Origin: Porites lobata
Lineage: Eukaryota; Cnidaria; Anthozoa; Scleractinia; Poritidae
Direction: 5' to 3'
NCBI GenBank assembly: GCA_942486035.1
Contig: CALNXK010000007.1
Span: 6,215,001-6,279,000 of the forward strand
Length of the DNA: 64,000 bases
Shown: one piece after another, positions 56,466 through 64,000 of the stretch
How the letters are laid out: each line of letters begins with the position of its first letter
Numbering within the stretch: the first letter of the stretch is position 1
Translations under genes and position numbers: made by a program
Notes under the pieces: generated by a model
What the model saw: the letters and a program-made list of their open reading frames with translations, nothing else
Told to the model about the DNA's origin: nothing
Database searches by the model: none

Positions 56466-57190
56466 CTGCAATAAATAACCTCGTTATAATAGAGGGATTT
56501 TTAATTGTTTCCTGGTCGATTTCGTGCGTACTTTGGTTTCAAATGGTTCGTTCATTACAAGGCCCGGATATACCATGTTAGGACCCTGCACTAGTATATG
56601 TGCTTGTGTTTACTGGTCTGGCACTACTAAGAGAGTGCAATTTACGTTCAATCCCTCAAGTCTAGTCTGTCCCACTAAGAGTACAGAGAAATGTAAACGA
56701 CCTCACTTGTAAGTAGACAGTCTTTTCCTGGGATATTCCAAGGCTTAGCAAACATCATTAATTCTCTTCTTTATAGCTGGCGCTAGCTAACGCATGATAA
56801 TCATTCACAACCTTCTTTTATTTTACAATTGACAGATTAACATGAATTAAACTTGGAAAGTCAAAATGTTAGTATAATGATTGAGGTCTAAAATGAATTA
56901 ACCCATTTGTAACCACAAGTACCGGCCAACAACTGAAAGCTCTCGAGTGAGAATGGTTGTTTGCGTAAGAGAACTAAAACTCGCTGGAATCGCGAACACA
57001 CCATATAAATTTAAACAAGGACTCAGGGTAAGAAATTTTGATATATTTTCATTACTATTTTTGACCCCTAAATAACGACCGCTAAAATCCCTTGTGATAT
57101 TTCCGTTACGCAACAAGGATTCTCACTCGTGAGCTTGGGGTACCTGCGGTGCATGATATCATATCATGGGCTGGTTCATTTTTGATGTAC

Positions 57191-57296
57191 CATGAATATG
57201 TGGGAGCTGGTGATCCTTCAGCCTCGCAGCAAAACGTAACCTTTCCACCTTCCATACGTATTGCATCTCTAGGATTCCGGGTAATAAATGGAGTCT
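57191..57296 (-). CDS. Gene 4 Ig domain, first half
   Basis: A 106-nt exon, phase 1-2, acceptor TAATTTCTTCAG, donor TG|GTACAT. Encodes TPFITRNPRDAIRMEGGKV then TFCCEAEGSPAPTYS, ending in a split Trp codon completed by the next exon, the core Ig tryptophan. The phase match fixes the otherwise weak donor. Confidence 0.8.
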
Positions 57297-57707
57297 CTGA
57301 AGAAATTAAAAGACAACACCGACAAGCAAAACTAATGAAAATCAGCCTACAAATTGTTAAAACAAAATATTACCAAGCCTCATAACCTTACTAAGGCCCT
57401 CTACATGTCTACAGTAAAACGTTTAAATATCGGATATGATTCGAGTTCAATGAAAAAAAGTTAAGCTAACTTCTCTACGGATGGAAGAGCATGCAATTAG
57501 CTAATCATTTTTTACTTCACATACCTTCAGCTAGAAGGACAACAAACAACAAATTTTATTGAAATTCAACATTATAACTAATGACATAATTTTCCCACCA
57601 GCAAATAGCCTAGGAACTAATAGAGGCAGGGAAAGGAAAGACATATTTACAATACGAGGTTCTAATAGATGGACTAAACAGCAATATACAATACCATGAA
57701 TAGAATA

Positions 57708-58007
57708 CCGTAAAATTCCGAAAATGAGCTCCTCCAAATATAAGTCCCCCAAACCGGTAACGCAAAAAACCCTCCGTTAAATCACCCCTCCAAATATAAG
57801 CTTCCCGTGGGCTTGTACTTGGAAAATTGCCCTTAAATACAAAGTAATACAAAGCAAAAACGGTAAATTTACTTCCAACTATAAGGCTAGCCCAATCGGT
57901 TTTGAAACACAAATTTCCCTCCGAATATAAGCCTCTCCAAAAATAAGCCGTTCAAAAAGGGCCTTTGAAAAATATAAGCCCCTGGGCTTATTTTCGGAAT
58001 TTTACGG
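57708..58007. mobile_element. MITE with CCGTAAAATTCCGAAAAT ends
   Basis: 300 bp, ends CCGTAAAATTCCGAAAAT and ATTTTCGGAATTTTACGG, flanked by TA; interior repeats CCAAATATAAGC. Confidence 0.82.
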
Positions 58008-58014
58008 TAAACTA

Positions 58015-58490
58015 CAGGCCACTCCCGATAACTGGAACCCTAGCGCAGCCAAAATCGGTTTCCCCTGGATTTCCTTCATTCATTCACTATAATTGTACTC
58101 TCGGTAACTCGAACACTCGATGACTTGAACCTCCTGCTAACTCGAAGTAATCTTTGTTTCCCTTCAGATCATTTCTGTATTAATTAACCCTCGATAACTC
58201 GAACCATGCTTTAAGCGCCTGACAAGTCGAAAAAAAGTGCACTACAGCCCGAAACATTGATCATTTTAACAACCATGCATTCTTTTTCTTTACTTTTTTG
58301 TTTTCCAGTTTAAATACAGTGGCCAGTACTGTGTATTTATGAAGTTTTGAAGGGCGCCTGTTACTTGAATTCATTCCCCATCCCATTCTTATTTCCGGTC
58401 ATTTGCGTCGAACTCCCAATAACTCGAACTCCCGCCAACTCGAACCTTTTTAGCTTTCCCTTGAAGGTTCGAGTTATCCTGAGTCGACTG
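58015..58490. mobile_element. Tigger/pogo-type MITE
   Basis: 476 bp, right end GAGTTATCCTGAGTCGACTG, left end CAGGCCACTCCCGATAACT, flanked by TA; interior repeats AACTCGAAC. Confidence 0.75.
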
Positions 58491-59026
58491 TAACATAAAA
58501 CAAAGTAAGTATTAAAATAAAGATTACGAAGAGAGACTAAGATGATGAGCAAAACAACCTTATATGACTGGGGACATAATCATCTTCTGACCGCAATAAT
58601 TTTAAGAGTATTCACGGCAATCTAAACAATTGTTCAGTTGACTGATGTTTTCAGAAAGAATTCCATACTAGCAAAAATTCAGTTTTCCTTTTTGTAATTC
58701 GAATTCAAAGAGAAATCGGAACTGATCAAACTTTTCTAACAAATGTTAACAAGAAAGAAGTAACTGTCTAAACCCCTTTCTAGTTCCACGTTGTTTCGGC
58801 GGACGAATGTGTTGTCATTACACAGCCAGAAAAAGAAACCGTCAGATATCTTTACTTATCATTAAATAGCCATATCTAACTCTTTTACCATCCCTTAAGT
58901 TCTGTATAATTTGACGAGGCTGGAAGGCCTAGCTTGAGTCGTTTGAAGTGCCCTTGAATTCTCAAGGGCGTAAGTAAAAGTTGGTTCATTCCTCTAGAAC
59001 GGGATGAAAAAGATTTACGCACTCAC

Positions 59027-59134
59027 TTCCTTGGCAAATACTTCCAGTGAATCCAGAGGAGCATTGACAAATTGTCGTATCGCCTAACTCCACACATGTT
59101 CCTCCATTTTCACATGGTTGCGAGCGGCAGTCCC
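59027..59134 (-). CDS. Gene 4 EGF-like exon B1
   Basis: 108 nt, phase 1-1, donor GTGAGT; near-identical to gene 1 exon 1. Its phase-1 donor fits the Ig exon at 57,296, joining the EGF chain to the Ig-CILP part. Confidence 0.85.
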
Positions 59135-59751
59135 CTAATAATTAAAAAAAAAAAAGCTTCTATTTAAACTTGCAATAGTAACTTTCTCCTTAACATGAAG
59201 ATCTTCTGATTTTTTCTGATGTTCTGAGACCCATTCTTATCCTTGAATAAATGAGACAAAGTCCACAGGTTGTTCTAACAAATAATGGCTAGATAATTTC
59301 ATATCTTTATCTCCTGGGCTTTTAAGGGCATGAAAATTATACAGGAACAATTACATATTAACTACACACGAAAATGCTTCAGATATTCTTGAATTGATCA
59401 GTATCGTACGCATGGAAACTCCCGCAATACGACCAGTAGGCCTAAAATTAATACAAATTGTGAAAAAGACTATGGCGGCCAAGGCCTTAAAAGGGCAGTA
59501 TGTAGCTCTTCTTGTCCAGTCTTTGCCTCATTTTACAACTTCAACAAACCCATTATTACGACTAAACTCCTTAATTCAACAAACAGACACAAGGTATTTT
59601 AGTAGTGATACCGGCCAGATGGATGGAAAAGAAAAAAGTCGACAAAAGCAATCACATTCAATCGAGTTAGCTTTTTGTTAGCTTGTTTGTTTTTGTTCAT
59701 TATATGCTTGTTTAAAATCGTTGAAAGAAATGGCCGGATGCTAACGCTAAC

Positions 59752-59868
59752 GTTTTTGGCACATGTCTCCAGTGAATCCATTCTGGCATGTACAGATGTA
59801 AGTCCCATCACTGTTGTCATTGCAGCTCCCTCCATTTTGACAAGGGTTGGACAAGCAAGGCTTTATGA
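59752..59868 (-). CDS. Gene 4 EGF-like exon B2
   Basis: 117 nt, phase 1-1, acceptor TTTTCAG, donor GTTAGC; CQNGGSC O-fucosylation consensus. Counterpart of gene 1 exon 2. Confidence 0.86.
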
Positions 59869-60454
59869 CTGAAAATAGGCCCAAATCAGCGACATTAAAT
59901 TTTACTGAGCAGTATTGTTTTTTAAAAAAATTGCTGTATAGTCATTTCTTTGAAGGTGTTTAGGAAAATCTCAGTTTAACATAAAAGCTAAAAAAAGCAT
60001 GAGTCTGTACGCTGAGAATGATTGATATGAGGAGACAGAGCTTTGTCAATGAATATCTGAGGATAGTACCAGGTATGAAAAATGAAACGATTAATATATA
60101 TTATTGTTTTTAAATTTTAGATCAGTCTTCATGCATGGTTATAAACGTCTAGACAACAACAGCAACAACAAAAACAACCTTAAATTACATGACTATAATT
60201 ATTTAGATTATTGCAAGATACGTGAAATAAGAACGAAAAAAAAGAAATAATAATAATTATGATATCATATTATTATAATAACAGTTCAGAGTCAAGTGAC
60301 ATTTTACATGACAGTCCACTGTCACGTCACACAAATTGTTAAGTAATAAGATATAATTCGTCAGTCGTAAATTAAGATAAATATCTTCGGAGTTCAATAG
60401 CAGTTTAATCACCAGTTCCGAGTAAAATAGCTGCTAAAAATTTTGGAGATGACT

Positions 60455-60722
60455 ATGGAGTTTTTAAATCGCTCTTTTAATTAGATTCTATTGTAACAGT
60501 TGTTGTTTTTTTTCTGTATGCTTTATGTATGCATTTTCAAAAACTTTTTATAGTTCTTAACATATTTTTACACCCTAGACACATATATATGCTAATTCTT
60601 TCACCTTTTTTACCTACTTGAAAATAACCGAAGATCGGTCGAAACGTCGTTTTTTATCCGTGATTTCTACTGTGTTAAGTTTTAGAAAACCCTTACTTGT
60701 AAGACTTTGCTTTTGTGCGAAA
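60455..60722. mobile_element. Insert unique to copy B with hammerhead-like remnant
   Basis: About 270 bp absent from copy A near 1,640. Contains CCGAAGATCGG followed by TCGAAACGTC, reminiscent of hammerhead stem II plus CGAAAC/GTC, but the CTGATGA box is degraded. Confidence 0.4.
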
Positions 60723-61024
60723 AGTTCATTTCTAAGTTTTAAGTATTTTGTGCAATAGCAGAGAAAGTGTCCCTCTGATCTCTCTCCCTTTATCCCCTCT
60801 CTTTCTGTCATAAAAACAGGGGTGAAGGGAGTATGTATTGTTTCTCTTTGCCGAGACTAGCTAGTAAAACTGACGAAGTATTAGCCATTGCCCTATTACC
60901 ACTCCCTGTAAAATCAAACATATTTGTTTCATAACGTTTTTACTGGCCTTATTGAAAAAGTTTTAAAATATGAATTATAAATCGTCATTTAGGCGTTAAG
61001 GCTGCAGGCTTTATAAAAAGAGAC

Positions 61025-61132
61025 AATTGAAGCCCCTATAGGGACTCTTGCATGAACAGGCAAATGTTCTGTTTCCATTATCACGACAGAATCCGTGATT
61101 TTTACAAGGATTAGAGGAACAAGGATCCAGCT
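61025..61132 (-). pseudogene. Gene 4 EGF-like exon B3, donor deleted
   Basis: Counterpart of gene 1 exon 3. A 31-bp deletion at GAC microhomology (before 61,025) removes the end of the exon and its GTTAGT donor. CQNGGF has become CKNHGF, losing a conserved glycine. Confidence 0.75.
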
Positions 61133-61411
61133 CTGGCAAAAATAAATTCCCAAAATTAGTCGACATACCATTCAATCACCTTCTGGCTAAAAAGTAAGAC
61201 TAGAGGCAAACTTGTACTCAAAACGTGGCGATCAGTAACGAATTTAAATTCGTGAATTCAGAGGACCAGTGACAATCAGTTGTAAGGGGCCAGACTTAAG
61301 TATATGAATATACTTTAGCTAACAAACTTTAAGCCCTAACAGATTGTAAGCCAGGACCGAGTCGGGTACTGAAGAGACAAAATACCTGACGTATTGATAT
61401 TTCATACTAAC

Positions 61412-61528
61412 TTTCCTGGCAGTTTTGTCCCGTGTATGGACTCTTGCAAGAACAGTTGTATGTTCCATCGCCATTATTACGGCAGTCACCTCCATTTTGA
61501 CAAGGATTTGAGGAGCAAGGCTCAAAGA
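61412..61528 (-). CDS. Gene 4 EGF-like exon B4
   Basis: 117 nt, phase 1-1, acceptor CTTTTTCAG, donor GTTAGT; intact version of the exon broken in gene 1 (2,387-2,492). Confidence 0.86.
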
Positions 61529-61620
61529 CTGAAAAAGTCAGTACAAATTATAAACTCAAATTAACGTTTCTGATAATCTAACTGACAAATGCAGCCCGCT
61601 CCCCCTTCCCCTTCCCATAT

Positions 61621-61993
61621 TAGGGAGCTTTAGCAACGACGACGGCGACGGCAACGAGTGACGTCAAAAAAGCAATAGGTTTATATTAGCAAAACAACAA
61701 CGTGGCACGTGCATCACGCTTTTTTGGACATTTCTTTACCGTCCTTGCACGACTACGACGTGAAAATACCTAAGTGCAAATTTTGTGGAGGACGTAAACA
61801 AGCGACGACGAATCTCTTTTTCTCTCTCTAAACTTGAGTGCGGTCCTAAAGAAATCAACTGCAGGGAAATTCGCCTACACTTGCCATTTTCAGCAAATTG
61901 GAATATAAACGCGACTAAGATTGAAAAAACGGGAATTCATTTTAAAACTGAAGTTTTCGCTGCCGTTGCCGTCGTCAATGCTAAAGCTCCCTA
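61621..61993. mobile_element. MITE with TAGGGAGCTTTAGC ends
   Basis: 373 bp, inverted ends of about 35 bp (TAGGGAGCTTTAGCAACGAC, GACGACGGC). The empty site is in copy A at about 2,580 ('ccatattttctcgg'). Confidence 0.82.
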
Positions 61994-62357
61994 ATTTCTC
62001 GGAACGGAGACGTAGAGACAAGAATAAAGTCAACTATGAATAACAGAAACGTAAAATGGGCATTGCATAGGCACAAGCGTCCATAAGTACTTTTAGTGCG
62101 GCCACAGCTGGCAAACTGGCCTATATAATAATATATAGAACTTTATTACTTATATACATGTACTTATTGAGCTTTCCACTGATTCCTTTATCTTTAATTC
62201 TGCACATGTATGAAGGTTTAAAATAAACGTCTATCATTAGCCCAGTTGAAGGAACGTTCCCTAAGAATGTACTAAGCTAGGAGTGAAGGCGTGGGTTTTT
62301 CCAAATATCGACCTGTGCAGTGGGAGAACATTCTAAAATCTCATTCAAGATACTAAC

Positions 62358-62474
62358 TTTCCTGACAGTTTTCTCCGGTGTATGGACCTTTGCATGAGCA
62401 GCCATATGTTCCATTGCCTCTATCACGACAGAATCCTCCATTTTGACAAGGATTAGAGGAGCAAGGATCCAACT
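62358..62474 (-). CDS. Gene 4 EGF-like exon B5
   Basis: 117 nt, phase 1-1, acceptor TTTGTCAG, donor GTTAGT; counterpart of gene 1 exon 5, nearly identical. Confidence 0.87.
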
Positions 62475-62752
62475 CTGACAAAAATTAAATCCGAAAATTA
62501 CAATTCTTGGCAAAAGGATTCAATGATTTTGTCTTTAAAGAATAAGAGCAGCTGATACAAATAAATGTGCAAATGCTCAAACCTTAGCGATCAATGTCTT
62601 ATTCTTGAGACAAACGGTTGTAAATAAATCCTGTCATTTACATGACAATCATTAGTGCCTTACCTACGTAAGTGTATAAAGGATAAGTTTTTATCAATAA
62701 CTGAGTCATTCACTAAAAAGACTAAATACAAAGTTTTGAAGTTGTTACTAAC

Positions 62753-62869
62753 TTTCCTGGCAGTTTTTTCCCTTATATGGACTGTTGCATGAACAGCTGT
62801 ACCTTCCGTCGCCATTATTAAAACAAAGTCCTCCATTTTGACAAGGATTTGAAGAGCAAGGATCAAAGA
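62753..62869 (-). CDS. Gene 4 EGF-like exon B6
   Basis: 117 nt, phase 1-1, acceptor TTTTTTCAG, donor GTTAGT; counterpart of gene 1 exon 6. Confidence 0.86.
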
Positions 62870-63134
62870 CTGAAAAAAGTCAGTAAAATAAACTTAAACT
62901 AAACTAACTATTATTAAATCTAACTTACAAAAAGTATACGTAACTTAGAAATTGCTTGCCATAAATTCTCTGCAAAGAGTAGATATGTCGGGACCCATGT
63001 TCAAAAGAGACCCCTGCGTTCGATTCTCGTAAGTTACCACCTTCCAAAAGGGACCACTAAATATGGGGAGGGGGGAGTAGGGAGGGGAAAGATAGGCAGT
63101 TTCGCAGAATCGTAGGCTACGTAAAAACTCCATT

Positions 63135-63234
63135 CCCGTGTATGGTCTGTTGCATGAACAGTTGTATGTTCCATCGCTATTATTACGGCAGTATCCTCCA
63201 TTTTGACAAGGATTTGGGGAGCAAGGGTTTAATA
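63135..63234 (-). pseudogene. Gene 4 EGF-like exon B7, truncated chimera
   Basis: The 5' part follows gene 1 exon 9 (NPCSPNPC), but the exon ends abruptly after PYTG: the last cysteine and donor are missing, and sequence downstream of exon 7 follows. This marks a deletion junction that removed about 1.8 kb. Confidence 0.75.
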
Positions 63235-63705
63235 CTGGAAAACAGTGTCAACAGAAATAAACTCAAAGCACTTTTACTAATAATATAAGGGATAAGTAGT
63301 AGCTACTGCCATGAAGCCATACTATCTATTTCTACTGATTTTCTTCGCATTGTAAATTTGTTGATAAGGTTTGTCGTGAGTTACGACGATTGTATTCACG
63401 GCTCCGTTGCCCCTTTTCTGAAAAGTGAAAAGGCGAGTGATGCTAGTTTGAATTTTAGTCGTTGCATTCGCCTTTAGCCTAAAATTTATAGGTAAGGCCT
63501 CGTGTCACTGCTGGCCAAGTGACCTTCTTGGACAGAGTTCTTAGACATTCCACCCTGCTTGTAGACATTACATCATTCTGCATGAGCTCAGAAGCGTATA
63601 CGTAAGCATTTTTGAACCAACCATTAAGCAGAAGCTAGGAAAATAGAAACCTGTGTTGAAAGTGATCATAAACCTTTTACAATTTTACAAATGCGTGATA
63701 CTAAC

Positions 63706-63822
63706 TTTCCTGGCAGTTGTCTCCCGTGTATGGAATGTTGCACAAACAGCTGTGTGTTCCGTCGCGATTATCACGGCAGTATCCTCCGTTTTGACAAGGA
63801 TCCGAGGAGCAAGGGTCCACCT
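63706..63822 (-). CDS. Gene 4 EGF-like exon B8
   Basis: 117 nt, phase 1-1, acceptor TTTGGCAG, donor GTTAGT; counterpart of gene 1 exon 10 (VDPCSSDPC). The 5' end of gene 4 lies beyond the window. Confidence 0.86.
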
Positions 63823-64000
63823 CTGCCAAAAATTAAATTAGAAAATTCAAATCCTAGTCAAGACTCACTTTAACTAACTGATTAGGTATTTTCCTTACTG
63901 TAAAACTATAAACAAAAATTTACATCTTATCAGTTTTACACGTATTCATCTCTATACTCGTCATAAGGAAAGGGGAGAGACGCGTCAGTGGGTACAAATC

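Larger units (their letters stand above)
58870..64000 (-). repeat. Segmental duplication, copy B
   Basis: Counterpart of 45-6,275 plus 10,722-11,060. It lacks the exon 8 region and the 4.4-kb TIR element, and carries its own inserts at about 60,455-60,722 and 61,621-61,993. Continues past the right edge. Confidence 0.85.

Overview
The window is animal genomic DNA, most likely from an anthozoan cnidarian (stony coral or sea anemone). It is AT-rich, with short phase-1 exons in long introns, many non-LTR retrotransposons and MITEs, and exons for C-type lectin (CTLD), EGF, Ig and CILP-like extracellular domains. The species cannot be fixed from sequence alone.

Layout. Gene 1 (minus, 14,325 down to 314 and off the left edge) is a secreted or surface protein: signal peptide, one CTLD, then a chain of EGF exons, nearly all 117 nt and phase 1-1. 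Gene 2 (plus, 16,553-32,823) lies head-to-head with it. It is a CTLD transmembrane receptor gene killed by a 6.4-kb L1-like LINE inside its CTLD exon and by several splice or frame lesions. Gene 3 (plus, 33,851-47,182) is its better preserved tandem paralogue: signal peptide, CTLD, Ser/Thr-rich stalk, second CTLD, stalk, transmembrane helix, and a three-exon cytoplasmic tail. Gene 4 (minus, from beyond 64,000 down to 52,612) has EGF exons, one Ig domain split by an intron, and a large CILP-like terminal exon with one in-frame stop codon. Genes 3 and 4 converge on a 5-kb intergenic stretch.

The EGF parts of genes 1 and 4 are a same-strand segmental duplication (about 45-6,275 plus 10,722-11,060, matching 58,870-64,000). 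Each copy serves as the empty-site control for insertions in the other. It shows a 4.4-kb long-TIR element with a TTAT duplication at 6,279-10,717, a 230-bp insert at 2,717-2,946 and a MITE at 61,621. Both copies contain EGF exons that have lost splice sites or frame. Because the exons are 1-1 symmetric, they can be skipped without breaking the rest of the protein.

Main points of interest: (1) the tails of genes 2 and 3 carry a conserved (D/E)xxYxxL-x8-(D/E)xxYxxL arrangement that fits the ITAM consensus, assembled across an exon junction, plus a YVNQ motif, suggesting lectin receptors with immune-type signalling; (2) a complete type I hammerhead ribozyme fold on the minus strand at 2,775-2,848, inside the 230-bp insert; (3) the combined EGF-Ig-CILP architecture; (4) serial decay of symmetric EGF exons; (5) many well-bounded transposons with readable target-site duplications. 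No bacterial-type operons, CRISPR arrays or rRNA were seen.
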